NCBI GenBank assembly: GCA_900107575.1
Contig: FNQX01000024.1
Location: forward strand, 1-61,777
Origin: Lachnospiraceae bacterium NK3A20
Lineage (GTDB): Bacteria; Bacillota; Clostridia; Lachnospirales; Lachnospiraceae
Length of the DNA stretch: 61,777 nt
Reading direction: 5' to 3'
Of the stretch, positions 49,569 to 58,856 are shown piece after piece. Under the pieces are notes generated by a model. That model saw only the letters and a program-made list of their open reading frames with translations. It was not told where the DNA came from and made no database searches. A program made the translations under genes and the position numbers. Positions within the stretch are counted from its first letter, which is position 1, and every line of letters begins with the position of its first letter.

Positions 49569-50327
49569 TTGGATACAGCTAAGCTGAAAATCATGGCCAT
49601 TATCGCTGCTGTAGTAACAGCGGCGGTGGCTTTCTATTACGTTCGCGGAGTAGAGGCATCGAAGCCGGTAGAGACAACGGCGATTGAGGCGGCGGTCACC
49701 ATCCCCGAAGGAACACAGATTCAGCCAGAAATGCTCAAGGAAGTGAGCATCTATGCCGTCGACCTGCTGCCTTCCGCTGCCAGAACCGCAGAGGAGCTGG
49801 TTGGTCAGTACGCGGCGACGGATATCTACCCGGACGAGCAGATCTCCACTTCCAAGGTATCGGATGAGTCTGCCAGCTCCAGCGCGAAGTCCTTCTCCTA
49901 CAAGATCCCTGAGGGTATGCGCACGGTTACCATCTCAATTGATCCGACCACGTCGGTTGCGGGCATGCTGCAGGTGGGTGACCATGTGGATATCCTGGCA
50001 ACCTATACCAGAGAAGAAACGAAGGAGACCGAAGAAGGTGCGCAGGCGGCGTCTGAAGTAGTAACTAAATTCATTGCTGACAGTGTCGAAATTGCCGCGC
50101 TGGATCAGACGATCGTGCGTGATAACGCGCCGGATAACGGACAGGACGGCACGGCAGAGGAAGAAAAGACATTCACGACGGTGACCATGTTCGTAACGCC
50201 GGAACTGGCCAAGGCGATCGTCTGGCAGAATCAGAACGGATCGCTGGTGCTGACGCTGCGTTCTCCGGATGAGAAAGAGAATCCGGACCATGAAGACTTT
50301 ACGACGGCATCGCTGGAGGATTTCTGA
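49569..50327 (+). CDS. cpaB: Flp pilus assembly protein CpaB/RcpC (SAF domain)
   Basis: A 252-residue protein anchored by one N-terminal helix, followed by a SAF domain (AVTIPEGTQIQPEML, DIYPDEQISTSKV) and the RcpC-like segment PEGMRTVTISIDPTTSVAGM with QVGDHVDIL. It probably connects the cytoplasmic machine with the pilus on the outside; there is no secretin in this Gram-positive locus. It uses a TTG start at 49569, supported by GGAGG nine bases upstream. Confidence 0.88.
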   Translation: MDTAKLKIMAIIAAVVTAAVAFYYVRGVEASKPVETTAIEAAVTIPEGTQIQPEMLKEVSIYAVDLLPSAARTAEELVGQYAATDIYPDEQISTSKVSDESASSSAKSFSYKIPEGMRTVTISIDPTTSVAGMLQVGDHVDILATYTREETKETEEGAQAASEVVTKFIADSVEIAALDQTIVRDNAPDNGQDGTAEEEKTFTTVTMFVTPELAKAIVWQNQNGSLVLTLRSPDEKENPDHEDFTTASLEDF

Positions 50328-50341
50328 GCAGGGGGTATTCC

Positions 50342-51640
50342 ATGATCAATATACTGGTCGCTGGCAAATACAGCGACTCCATACAGAAAATCACAGACTT
50401 TGCCAGGGATCTGCCCAATGAGCTGAAGATCGTCGGCACGGCGGAGGACGATCAGACGGCGCTCGAAGGCATCGACTCGCAGAGTCCCGATGTCGTCGTT
50501 ATCACGCAGGATGGCGGTGACAGCGACCTCGTGCAGATCGCACGCAAGATTTACGTTTACAAGCCGCGGATCATCACGGTGGTTTACGGGCACAACATGG
50601 ACAGCCGGCAGTTCACCCAGCTGATTGCCTCCGGTGTGCGCTATGCCGGAGAGTATCCGAAGGAGGCGGATGAATTCGTGTCCTCCCTGCGCAAACTGAT
50701 CGAAGTGGAATCCACCAGAGCGGGTTACATCGGACAGCAGCGCAGCACTCTCCTCACCAGCTCTTCCATCGTCGGCTTCTACAGTCCGAAGGCAGGCGTC
50801 GGCACCACGACCTGCGCCGTCAATACGGCGGTCGCACTCGCCAAACGGGGAAGGAAGGTCATCATCGTAGACCTTGATCTTGAGTTCGGTGATGCGGCAT
50901 CCTTCCTGGATCTCAAGCCGAAGAAGACCATTTCCGATCTGTGCGCGGAGAATGAGAAGGAGAGCTTCTCTATCAGTGACATCGAGTCCTATGCGGAGCT
51001 CCATCCCTCAGGGGTATATGTCCTCGCGGCGCCGAAGTCGCCTGAGTTCGCGGAGAATGTAACGACTGAAAGGATACAGAGCATTTTCGCCACTCTGAAG
51101 ATCTATTTCGAATACATCATCGTGGATCTGCCTGCCGGCCTGGCATCGAAGCATGCGGAGCTCTTCAACATGATGAACCGGATTTATCTGGTAACCCAGC
51201 TCCAGCTCTCCAGCGTGACGGCGGCGAAGCAGGCCGTGAATATCCTCGGTGTACTCGGCAGGAGAGAAAACGTTAACGTGATCGTGAACCGTCATTCCAA
51301 GTTGGATCTCATTACGATCCGTGACCTTCACAAGATCATCAACTGCCGGATTGTGGCGTCCATCCCGTCGGATTACCGCATTGCGATCAGTGCGGCCAAC
51401 CGGGGTCTTCCGGTAATATCCGGCTTCCCGCGCAGCACGATCAGCAGGGCTTTCCGTAATATTGCGGCGTACACCGATTCAAAGAATACGGATCTGGATA
51501 TCTGGGATATGTCGGCCGGAGAGATCGCAAGAGAGTATCAGAAATTTGATGCTGGTCTGGGATCGGCAGACACCGGGAAGAAATTGGAACTGCTGCATTT
51601 GGGGAAATCCAGGAGAGAGATCAATGGCGGGACTGCTTGA
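50342..51640 (+). CDS. cpaE: CpaE/TadZ-like ParA-family ATPase
   Basis: A 432-residue protein with an N-terminal receiver-like domain (about 1-115, without a proper phosphorylation pocket) and a MinD/ParA-type ATPase. The deviant Walker A is YSPKAGVGTTT around residue 150, and IIVDLDLEFGD and VDLPAG follow. CpaE/TadZ proteins set the cell location where the pilus machine assembles. Its 3' end overlaps cpaF by 17 bases. Confidence 0.9.
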   Translation: MINILVAGKYSDSIQKITDFARDLPNELKIVGTAEDDQTALEGIDSQSPDVVVITQDGGDSDLVQIARKIYVYKPRIITVVYGHNMDSRQFTQLIASGVRYAGEYPKEADEFVSSLRKLIEVESTRAGYIGQQRSTLLTSSSIVGFYSPKAGVGTTTCAVNTAVALAKRGRKVIIVDLDLEFGDAASFLDLKPKKTISDLCAENEKESFSISDIESYAELHPSGVYVLAAPKSPEFAENVTTERIQSIFATLKIYFEYIIVDLPAGLASKHAELFNMMNRIYLVTQLQLSSVTAAKQAVNILGVLGRRENVNVIVNRHSKLDLITIRDLHKIINCRIVASIPSDYRIAISAANRGLPVISGFPRSTISRAFRNIAAYTDSKNTDLDIWDMSAGEIAREYQKFDAGLGSADTGKKLELLHLGKSRREINGGTA

Positions 51641-53021
51641 ACTGCTGAATGAACAGAAACTGAAGGAAACCCTCGCCAGGGAGCCGGACAAAGAGTCGCC
51701 GCAGCATGCTGAGACCGGAGACGGGCAGCCGGACGGCAGACCTGCTGCGGAGGTGACGGATCCCTACGCGCCCATTCGTGACAAACTTCAGAAGGAAGCA
51801 ATCCATGTCATGAATGAGAATCCTGCGGACAAAAAGGGCGTAGACCGCGCCACCTATGTGCGGCAGACCGTGACTGTTCTTCTCCAGAAAGAGGAGCTGC
51901 CGCTGACCATCTCCGAGAAACAGCAGATCGTTGACAGCATTGTTTCCAATATTATCGGTCTGGGACCTCTGGATCCGCTGATCCAGGATGACAGTATCTC
52001 GGAGATCATGGTGAACGGACCGGAGCAGGTCTATGTGGAGAAAAAGGGCAGGCTGTATCTTACTGGCACCAAGTTCCAGAATGACGCACAGGTCATGACC
52101 GTCCTGGACCGCATCGTTTCGCCGCTCGGCAGGCACGTGGATGAGTCTTCGCCGATGGTAGATGCCAGACTCCCGGACGGCTCCCGTGTGAATGCCATTA
52201 TCCCGCCTCTCGCGCTGAACGGCCCGACGATCACTATTCGTAAATTTCCCAAGGAGTCTATTTCGGTAAGAGATCTGATCGGCTGGAAATCAGCCTCTCC
52301 CAGAATGATGATGTTCCTGGAGGCCTGCGTCAGGAGCAAGCTGAACATTATCATCTCCGGCGGCACCGGTTCCGGTAAGACGACGCTCCTCGGTGTCCTC
52401 TCCGCTTACATTCCGGATAATGAACGGATTGTCACGATCGAGGATGCGGCGGAGTTGCGGCTGCAGCAGTCGCATGTGGTCAGGCTCGAGGCCAGACCCG
52501 CCAACATTGAAGGCAGGGGCAGGATAGCGATCAAGGATCTGGTGGTCAATGCACTGCGTATGAGACCGGACCGTATCATCGTCGGCGAGTGCCGCGGAGG
52601 CGAAGCTCTGGACATGCTGCAGGCGATGAATACAGGGCATGACGGCTCGCTGACAACCGGACATGCCAATGGTCCGCGCGATATGATGTCGCGTCTGGAG
52701 ACCATGGTCATGATGTCCGGCATGGAGCTGCCGTCCAGGGCGATCCGCGAACAGATCGCCTCAGCAATCAATATCGTCGTGCAGCAGTCCAGGCTGGCGG
52801 ACGGCTCCAGAAAGATTGTCTCCATTTCCGAGATCACAGGCATGGAGAAGGATGAGATTGTCATGCAGGAGATTTACCGGTTCAATCAGAAGGGAATTGA
52901 TGAGAACGGCAGGATTGTCGGCACCTTCAATCCGACGGGGATACGGCCCAAATGCATGAGCAAGCTCAAGCTCTCCGGTATGATGATCACCGATGACTGG
53001 TTCGATAAGAGGAATGAATAG
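51624..53021 (+). CDS. cpaF: Tad pilus assembly ATPase (TadA/CpaF)
   Basis: A 465-residue secretion ATPase that powers Flp pilus extension and retraction. The N-terminal domain includes ISEIMVNGPEQVYVEKKGRL; the catalytic half has Walker A GGTGSGKTT (246-254), Asp box TIEDAAELRL, Walker B RIIVGECRGGEA and the His box TGHDGSLTTGHAN. The ATG at 51624, inside the 3' end of cpaE, has AGGAGAGAG upstream. Confidence 0.95.
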   Translation: MAGLLELLNEQKLKETLAREPDKESPQHAETGDGQPDGRPAAEVTDPYAPIRDKLQKEAIHVMNENPADKKGVDRATYVRQTVTVLLQKEELPLTISEKQQIVDSIVSNIIGLGPLDPLIQDDSISEIMVNGPEQVYVEKKGRLYLTGTKFQNDAQVMTVLDRIVSPLGRHVDESSPMVDARLPDGSRVNAIIPPLALNGPTITIRKFPKESISVRDLIGWKSASPRMMMFLEACVRSKLNIIISGGTGSGKTTLLGVLSAYIPDNERIVTIEDAAELRLQQSHVVRLEARPANIEGRGRIAIKDLVVNALRMRPDRIIVGECRGGEALDMLQAMNTGHDGSLTTGHANGPRDMMSRLETMVMMSGMELPSRAIREQIASAINIVVQQSRLADGSRKIVSISEITGMEKDEIVMQEIYRFNQKGIDENGRIVGTFNPTGIRPKCMSKLKLSGMMITDDWFDKRNE

Positions 53022-53023
53022 AG

Positions 53024-53968
53024 ATGGGAAGTGTCATGGTCGTCCTGATCACCCTGATGGCCGGAGGAACGGCGGCGCTGTGCTGCACCGCTCTTTTATA
53101 CAATCCGGACAAAACCGTTGTCAGGAAACAGGTCAGGGATATGTATCACGAGAGCGACAAGGAGAGTTTCTTCGCGTCGCTGATGAAGGAAAAGGAGCAG
53201 AGAACAGTCCGGCGCACATTCAAGGTTTCGCGCAGATTCGAGAAGGAATTCGAGACCGCGGGCATTGATATGCCGGCAGGAGAATTCCTGGCCGTCTGGG
53301 CTCTTTCGGCGATCCTGCCGCTGGTGCTGGTGAATGCGCTCACGGGCAAAGCGGTGGTTGCAGGAGGGTTCTGCGCCGTCGGTTTCCTGGCACCTCTCAT
53401 ATTTTTCAAAAAGAAACAGATTGACCGCAGGAACGCGTTCAACGGTCAATTCGCGGATGTGCTTCTGACCATCTGCAACGGACTGAAATCCGGCTTCTCC
53501 TTCCAACAGTCACTGGCATCAATTACGAAGGATATGCAGCCTCCGGTATCCATTGAATTCGGGAAGGCGGTCGCGGAGATGGAGTACGGCGTCTCGCAGC
53601 ATGACGCTCTCATGCATATTTATGACCGGGTGCGCTGCGAGGATATGAAGATGCTGGTCTCCGCGCTGGACATTGCGAAGAAGACCGGCGGAAATCTTTC
53701 AGACGTTCTGGAGACGATCAGTGAAACGGTGCGCACGAGGATCAAGATCCGGCAGGAAGTCAAGGCACTGTCGGCGCAGGGCAAGACCTCCGCTCTGATC
53801 ATCGGAGCGCTGCCGATTGTTCTGATGATCCTGCTCTCAATACTGAATCCGGAGTATATCGGGCAGCTATTCCAGACGCCGCTGGGGCAGAAGATGCTGA
53901 TCGTCGCGGCGATCATGGAGACTGTCGGCTTTACGGTGATGAACAAGATCACAGACGTGAAGCTCTGA
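53024..53968 (+). CDS. tadB: Tad pilus inner-membrane platform protein TadB
   Basis: A 314-residue platform protein of the T2SSF type. The F-domain has NGLKSGFSFQQSLASI, EMEYGVSQHDAL and the conserved AKKTGGNLSDVLETIS, with helices at the N-terminus, at about 85-130 and at the C-terminus. It interacts with CpaF and TadC. It starts two bases after the cpaF stop. Confidence 0.9.
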   Translation: MGSVMVVLITLMAGGTAALCCTALLYNPDKTVVRKQVRDMYHESDKESFFASLMKEKEQRTVRRTFKVSRRFEKEFETAGIDMPAGEFLAVWALSAILPLVLVNALTGKAVVAGGFCAVGFLAPLIFFKKKQIDRRNAFNGQFADVLLTICNGLKSGFSFQQSLASITKDMQPPVSIEFGKAVAEMEYGVSQHDALMHIYDRVRCEDMKMLVSALDIAKKTGGNLSDVLETISETVRTRIKIRQEVKALSAQGKTSALIIGALPIVLMILLSILNPEYIGQLFQTPLGQKMLIVAAIMETVGFTVMNKITDVKL

Positions 53969-53986
53969 GACAGAAGAGGTGACAGA

Positions 53987-54934
53987 ATGGAGACACAACA
54001 GACGCTGCTCATAGCGTTGGTGCTGATCCTGGGAACAGGCATTACGGTATACTGTGTGGCAGCGGGCTATGTGATTCCTGCACTCGCCCGCCAGGTTACG
54101 CGCAGGCACAGACTCCGCAGCATTGAGGACAGGGATCTGGACGCGCTGAAGAAGAAAACCCGGGAGGAGAACAGCATTTTCGTCAGATTCCGGAATTTTG
54201 CGGAGTCCTACCAGGAGAAGAACAATCACAGAGCCAGGAATGCCAAGTCGGAGAAGGCGCAGAAGGAAATGGCGCACAAGCTGTACGCCGCGGGGATCGC
54301 GATGACGCCGGCTGCCTTTTATTTTACACGGAACGTACTCACCTTCATTGGTCTGGTCAGCGCCGTTTTCCTCGCCGTTTTGACCGGCGCGAAGGGGACG
54401 ACGTTACTTCTGTATGTGCTCGTGGGCGCACTGGGACCCGCCATTGTGCTCCGTTATGTCGTGTCCGCACGGGTGACAATCCGCCAGGGGCAGATGGACA
54501 ATCAGCTTCCGGATGTTCTGGATCTTCTGGCGATCTCCGTCGGCGCCGGCATGGGCTTCGATCAGGCGATGGGCTTTATCACGGAGACGATGACAGGACC
54601 TTTGATCAATGAGCTCGCGGTTCTGCGCAGAGAGCTCTCTCTTGGCAAGAGCAGAACACAGGCATTCAAGGACCTGGGGGAGAGCTGCAATTCCAAGCCG
54701 ATTTCCAATTTCGCGGCAGCGGTTGTCCAGGCGACGGATATGGGCATTCCGCTTCATGACATGCTGGTGGCGCAGGCTGCCGCCGCAAGGGATGAGCATG
54801 TATCCATGGTGCGTGCGAAGGCGGCAAGGGCTTCGATCAGGATGCTGATTCCGATGATATGTTTCATTTTTCCGGTCCTGTTCATTATCCTGATGGGTCC
54901 GGCTGCGATGAATCTTCTGGAATCCGGTTTATGA
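53987..54934 (+). CDS. tadC: Tad pilus inner-membrane platform protein TadC
   Basis: A 315-residue T2SSF-type platform protein, paralogous to TadB. It carries LPDVLDLLAISVGAGMGFDQAM, LRRELSLGKSRTQAFKDLGE and ATDMGIPLHDML, and C-terminal helices FIFPVLFIILMGPAAMNLL. Its longer cytoplasmic linker (residues 38-95) is highly charged. It follows tadB by 18 bp. Confidence 0.9.
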   Translation: METQQTLLIALVLILGTGITVYCVAAGYVIPALARQVTRRHRLRSIEDRDLDALKKKTREENSIFVRFRNFAESYQEKNNHRARNAKSEKAQKEMAHKLYAAGIAMTPAAFYFTRNVLTFIGLVSAVFLAVLTGAKGTTLLLYVLVGALGPAIVLRYVVSARVTIRQGQMDNQLPDVLDLLAISVGAGMGFDQAMGFITETMTGPLINELAVLRRELSLGKSRTQAFKDLGESCNSKPISNFAAAVVQATDMGIPLHDMLVAQAAAARDEHVSMVRAKAARASIRMLIPMICFIFPVLFIILMGPAAMNLLESGL

Positions 54935-54977
54935 ATGAAGGACGGATACGTCGAGAAAGAGGTGAGGCAGAGAGCGT

Positions 54978-55301
54978 ATGGTAGTCGGTTTTGCGGATAA
55001 AAAATTCACGATACGTATGGCGGATACCTTCGGAACAAGGTTTCGGGGACTGATGGGAGAAGAGAAGCTCCCCGAAGGCGAGGGTCTGCTGCTGAAGGGA
55101 TGCAGTGCGATTCACTGCTGCTTCATGAAATTTCCGATTGATGTGATCTATCTGGATGCACAGAACCGTGTTCTTGCGGTGGAAACGGTGAAACCGTGGC
55201 ACGCCGGCATGATACGGCGTGGAGTGAAGAACATTCTGGAAGTCAACAGGGGAGAAGCGGAAGGGATCAAGGCGGGAGATGAGATGGAGATGGATCTCTG
55301 A
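54978..55301 (+). CDS. DUF192 family protein within the Tad operon
   Basis: A 107-residue DUF192 protein. Typical features are TRFRGLMGEEKL, the Cys/His-rich centre CSAIHCCFMKFPIDVIYLD and VEVNRGEAEG-like ILEVNRGEA. The family is small, widespread and of unknown function, and many members are exported; this one has no signal peptide. Its position between tadC and the coiled-coil gene, with short gaps, suggests a role in pilus assembly. Confidence 0.87.
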   Translation: MVVGFADKKFTIRMADTFGTRFRGLMGEEKLPEGEGLLLKGCSAIHCCFMKFPIDVIYLDAQNRVLAVETVKPWHAGMIRRGVKNILEVNRGEAEGIKAGDEMEMDL

Positions 55302-55331
55302 TCCGGCACCACCACCAGAAAGAGGTATGAC

Positions 55332-56492
55332 ATGAGCGATGAATTATTGAAGGGAACAGTTCAGGAAGCCAGGCTGACAAAGGATTCGGAAGAGGAACGA
55401 GAGTTCTACAGGCAGCATACCGCACTGTATGATCTCGCTTCACTCAAGACGGCCTTCAACGGTTATGACAAGAAGGCGGTCCGCGATTATCTCCAGAAGA
55501 TCGTGAATGAACAGGAGGAGCAGGAATCCTCAATGACGAAGATCATTGATGAACTTCGCGCACAGATCGCTGGCCTGAAAAAGGACAAGGAAGAGTCTGT
55601 ACAGAAATATAACCGGCTGCTCCTCGCGAAGATCGGCGGGTCGGATCCTACATCTACCTCCGATGATGAGGTGGGCAGACTCAAGAGAGAGAGTGAGGAG
55701 CTCCAGAAGAAGATCCTGGTATTATCCGGCAAGCTCAGCACAATGAAGGATAACAGCGCCAGGGACGCGGAGAGAATCGCGCAGCTGGAGGCCGAGACGC
55801 AGTCGCTTAGAGAGAAGAGCGCGCAGCTGGAGAACAATGATCTGCAGAATACTACGCTCGAGGATGCGCGCAAGCTGTTCGAGGGACAGATACGTACCCT
55901 CAAAGAGACCAAGGAGAAGCTGCAGGCTGAGATCGAACGTCTCTCGCAGGAAAACGCGGCCTCGGAAGAGGCGAGGAAGAAGGCAGAGGAGACCCTCTCA
56001 CTCCTGCAGCCGGAATACAAGAAGACACGGGAGCAGCTGGATGAGGCGACGGCGGCTCTCAACAGGACCAGACAGGAGAGCGAACAGAAGGCGGCGGAGC
56101 TGAACAGCCGCATTTCAGACCTGACGAAGAAGAACACAGAGCTTGAAGAACTGGCAGGTCTTGCAGAGGATCTGAAGGCGGCGCTCGTCAGAAGTTCGGC
56201 ATCGGAAAAGGCGGCTCTGCAGGCCAGGAAGGCGCTGGAAGGCAAGGCCAGCACTCTTGGAATTCAGAAGGAAGCGCTGATGAAGGAGAATGAGCAGCTC
56301 AGGGGATCCATGGCTTCACTGCAGTCTGCGATGGAAGAGAGCAAATCCTACGCCAAGAAACTGGAAGATCAGATCAACAGTATCTATTCCGAACAGCTGA
56401 ATGACTTCTCTGAGAATGAGGAGAAAGATGAGCAGGCACAGGCGGGTGAGACCGAACAGGTGCCTGCGGCAGAAGAGCAGCTGGGGGCTTGA
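55332..56492 (+). CDS. DivIVA-like coiled-coil protein of the Tad operon
   Basis: A 386-residue cytosolic protein. Residues about 35-75 (LKTAFNGYDKKAVRDYLQKI) resemble the membrane-binding N-terminus of DivIVA/GpsB proteins (F-x-GY-x-V-x-x-L). From about 50 to 350 it is an almost uninterrupted coiled coil rich in Glu, Lys, Gln and Leu. The C-terminus is acidic. DivIVA proteins gather at poles and curved membrane. It may therefore be a scaffold that positions the pilus machine with CpaE; this is an inference. Confidence 0.75.
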   Translation: MSDELLKGTVQEARLTKDSEEEREFYRQHTALYDLASLKTAFNGYDKKAVRDYLQKIVNEQEEQESSMTKIIDELRAQIAGLKKDKEESVQKYNRLLLAKIGGSDPTSTSDDEVGRLKRESEELQKKILVLSGKLSTMKDNSARDAERIAQLEAETQSLREKSAQLENNDLQNTTLEDARKLFEGQIRTLKETKEKLQAEIERLSQENAASEEARKKAEETLSLLQPEYKKTREQLDEATAALNRTRQESEQKAAELNSRISDLTKKNTELEELAGLAEDLKAALVRSSASEKAALQARKALEGKASTLGIQKEALMKENEQLRGSMASLQSAMEESKSYAKKLEDQINSIYSEQLNDFSENEEKDEQAQAGETEQVPAAEEQLGA

Positions 56493-56601
56493 GGCTGACA
56501 GCCGCAGGAATCCTCGCAGAGACTGCTGCACCGCAGCATGACGAGATCCAAGTCGCAGCGCCCATAGAGGCGGCTGCCGACAGAAGAGAAAGGGAGAAGA
56601 G

Positions 56602-58182
56602 ATGCGTAGTAAATTCAGGCAGCAGATGGGCAGGCTTGGTCGGCGAGAGGATGGCGTGGTTGCTGTGATTGTGGCGCTTGCCATGGTCGTACTCTTCGGC
56701 TTTGCCGCACTGGCCATTGATGAGGGTTCCTGGATGCAGACGCAGCGGCATTGCCAGAATGCGGCGGATGCGGCGGCACTCTCCGCCTGTGATGTTCTGT
56801 ATTATCAGGAACTGGACATCAATGATGCCATTGATTCCGCCTATATGTCCGCGAAGATGAACCGGCTTCCACTGGATTTTTCCTCCGGAACCGACAGCCT
56901 TGACATGAAAACGGATGATGCCAGTCACCAGGTCACGGTTACGATCACGAAATCGACGGACAACTATTTCTCTCAGGTACTGACCGGCAAAGATCAGTCC
57001 GTCGTAAGAGCCACGGCGACAGCGTCGCTGATCACAGCCAGCACGCCGGGCACTTCATATTCACAGGGGAGCGCGATCGAAGGCAGGAAGGGCATCAACT
57101 GGCAGGGGAACCCCGGACTGAGTGTGACCGGAGGGATGGAGACCGGAGGGAACCTTACGGTGCACAGCGGCACGACTTATAACGGGAGACTTCTCGCGAA
57201 CGGGTCGATCAGCATGGACAGTTCCAACAGTACCATGGTAGACGGGGATCTGTATTCGGGCGGAACAGTTTCTCTCTCGGAGGGCGGCGGTATCTTCAAG
57301 GGCAGTATCTTCTGCCAGGGGGATTTCAAATGCACCAATACGAACACGACAATCGGACAGAGCGTCTATACGGACGGCAGCGTTACACTTGATCGCACCA
57401 CAGTGAACGGAGATATTGAGGCCAAAGGCAGTGTCGCCAGAACGGACGGCGGCAATGTAGTTGGCGGCTCCATTCGTACCAATATGGCTGCGGTGAATAC
57501 CGACGGGATCAGCGTGGGCGGCAGCATCGTCACCAATGCGGGACTGAAGGCGGTTCCGTTCGTGCCGTACGAGTGGAAATGGGGACAGCTCAAAAGCGAT
57601 ATCGTTGGCAAACAGAATGGGATTGATTATACGACGGTCGACAGCGGTCTTGTCGAGGAGTATATTGAGGCGCACCCTGAACAGAAGTATAATATAAGCT
57701 TCAATAACGATGACATCACCTTCAACAGCGGATCAAAACTGCAGGAATTCATTGATTTCTGCAAGGAGAGCACCGACGGGGCAGGCTCTGATCACGCAGT
57801 GTATTTCCCCGGCAGTCTTACGGTGAACACGAATCAGACGGAGGACATCCGAGGAGGGATTATCGTACAGGACGACATCACATTCAGTGCGACTGCCAGA
57901 TGCACGGACAGTGAACTGTCGCTGATCAGTCTGGAAGGGAATATCAATTTTTATCAGGGGCCGGCATCCATCAACGGCATGATCATGACGCTCAGCGATG
58001 CGGATGACAAGGGACATATTAACTTCTCCAATGGCGGAGGAGGCGGAGATATCAACGGCGGCGTTGTTTCGAGCAACTATCTCCAGATGGATGCGAAGTG
58101 GAACATCAAGGCGGACACCAGCTGGCAGACCACCATTGTCTCTGTGCCTTCCAGCACGAAACACGTGAGACTGGTCAGCTGA
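56602..58182 (+). CDS. TadG-like protein with beta-helix body
   Basis: A 526-residue protein. The N-terminus has the TadG/Tad-like anchor (GVVAVIVALAMVVLFGFAALAIDEG and the following QNAADAAALSACDVLY segment; short quotes: GVVAVIVALAMVV, NAADAAALSA). From about 150 to 300 there are many short G-x-hydrophobic repeats (GGNLTVHSG, NGSISMDSS, GGTVSLSEGGG, DGSVTLDRTT), suggesting a bactofilin-like right-handed beta-helix. A C-terminal segment again repeats short strands. It is the last gene of the operon and probably a surface-exposed pilus-associated protein. Confidence 0.82.
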   Translation: MRSKFRQQMGRLGRREDGVVAVIVALAMVVLFGFAALAIDEGSWMQTQRHCQNAADAAALSACDVLYYQELDINDAIDSAYMSAKMNRLPLDFSSGTDSLDMKTDDASHQVTVTITKSTDNYFSQVLTGKDQSVVRATATASLITASTPGTSYSQGSAIEGRKGINWQGNPGLSVTGGMETGGNLTVHSGTTYNGRLLANGSISMDSSNSTMVDGDLYSGGTVSLSEGGGIFKGSIFCQGDFKCTNTNTTIGQSVYTDGSVTLDRTTVNGDIEAKGSVARTDGGNVVGGSIRTNMAAVNTDGISVGGSIVTNAGLKAVPFVPYEWKWGQLKSDIVGKQNGIDYTTVDSGLVEEYIEAHPEQKYNISFNNDDITFNSGSKLQEFIDFCKESTDGAGSDHAVYFPGSLTVNTNQTEDIRGGIIVQDDITFSATARCTDSELSLISLEGNINFYQGPASINGMIMTLSDADDKGHINFSNGGGGGDINGGVVSSNYLQMDAKWNIKADTSWQTTIVSVPSSTKHVRLVS

Positions 58183-58201
58183 GGCAAGGTGAAACGAGAC
58201 C

Positions 58202-58256
58202 GATCATTCCGCCCGCTGCTGAGGAAAATTTCGAATGATCCGATAGCTTCGGGCGG
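58202..58256 (+). other. Interleaved inverted repeats downstream of tadG
   Basis: GATCATTC (58202-58209) matches GAATGATC (58233-58240), and CCGCCCG (58209-58215) matches CGGGCGG (58250-58256). The two pairs interleave, so the RNA could form a pseudoknot or switch between two hairpins. It sits 20 bp after the tadG stop, ahead of the terminator at 58371. Confidence 0.5.
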
Positions 58257-58370
58257 ATTCCATACAATCTGATATGTACAAGTTCGAGTACAATTTTAAC
58301 GATATCCTGTCTAAATTGATTTACACGAGGATTCTCTATCCAATGTCATTAAGTTAGCTGGTAAATAAGC

Positions 58371-58401
58371 GGTTCTGGAAAATCCAGAGCCGTTTTCTTT
58401 T
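58371..58401 (+). terminator. Terminator of the Tad operon
   Basis: GGTTCTGGA (58371-58379), an AAA loop and TCCAGAGCC (58383-58391) form a compact hairpin followed by GTTTTCTTTT. It is the likely end of the pilus operon. Confidence 0.8.
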
Positions 58402-58519
58402 ATGTGGGGCACATCAAAAATGTAACAGTTTATAAAAAACTTACAACTTATCTCTTGGAAAATATCGGTAATTATGAGGCAAAGCCTTTAAACATACAAA
58501 TTATTTGAGGGGGCTTTTT

Positions 58520-58847
58520 ATGAACTGCCACTTCATCACTGACCTGCGCCAGATCCTGCAAAAGTGCATTTCTGACGTTGACTCTGTCAAAACGCTATTT
58601 CTTACTTCTCCGTGCAAGGATTTTACCCGGAACCGTAAGATTTCCTTCTCTGATGTCCTCCAGCCCGTAATGCTCCCTGCCGGCAAATCTATGTCCAACG
58701 AGGTGATGGACTATTTCGGGCACTCTTCCAGTTCCCCGTCCGCTCCTGCATTCCAGCAGTAAAGAGATGAAATCCTTCCGGGAGCTCAAACACGCCATCG
58801 GTTTGACAAAGCTTCATAGCAAAAAGCGGAACATCATCTTGGAATGA
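58520..58847 (+). pseudogene. IS4-family-like transposase remnant with internal deletion
   Basis: The N-terminal part (MNCHFITDLRQILQKC, KDFTRNRKISFSDVLQP, PSAPAFQQ) resembles the start of IS4-family transposases of Clostridia, which read DFTRKRK...SAFxQQRxKIxP. A stop codon splits FQQ from RDEILP. In the next frame SFRELKHAIGLTKLHSKKRNIILE-like text (short form: SFRELKHAIGL, LHSKKRNIIL) matches the C-terminal part of the same family. The catalytic DDE centre between them is deleted. The element is dead. Confidence 0.78.
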
Positions 58848-58856
58848 TGGTCTAAT

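Noticed and set aside
58505-58762. Free-standing small protein at the transposase remnant
   Set aside because: The frame ends in a stop inside a conserved transposase motif (FQQ then RDEILP), and the C-terminal part continues in another frame. It is a pseudogene fragment.
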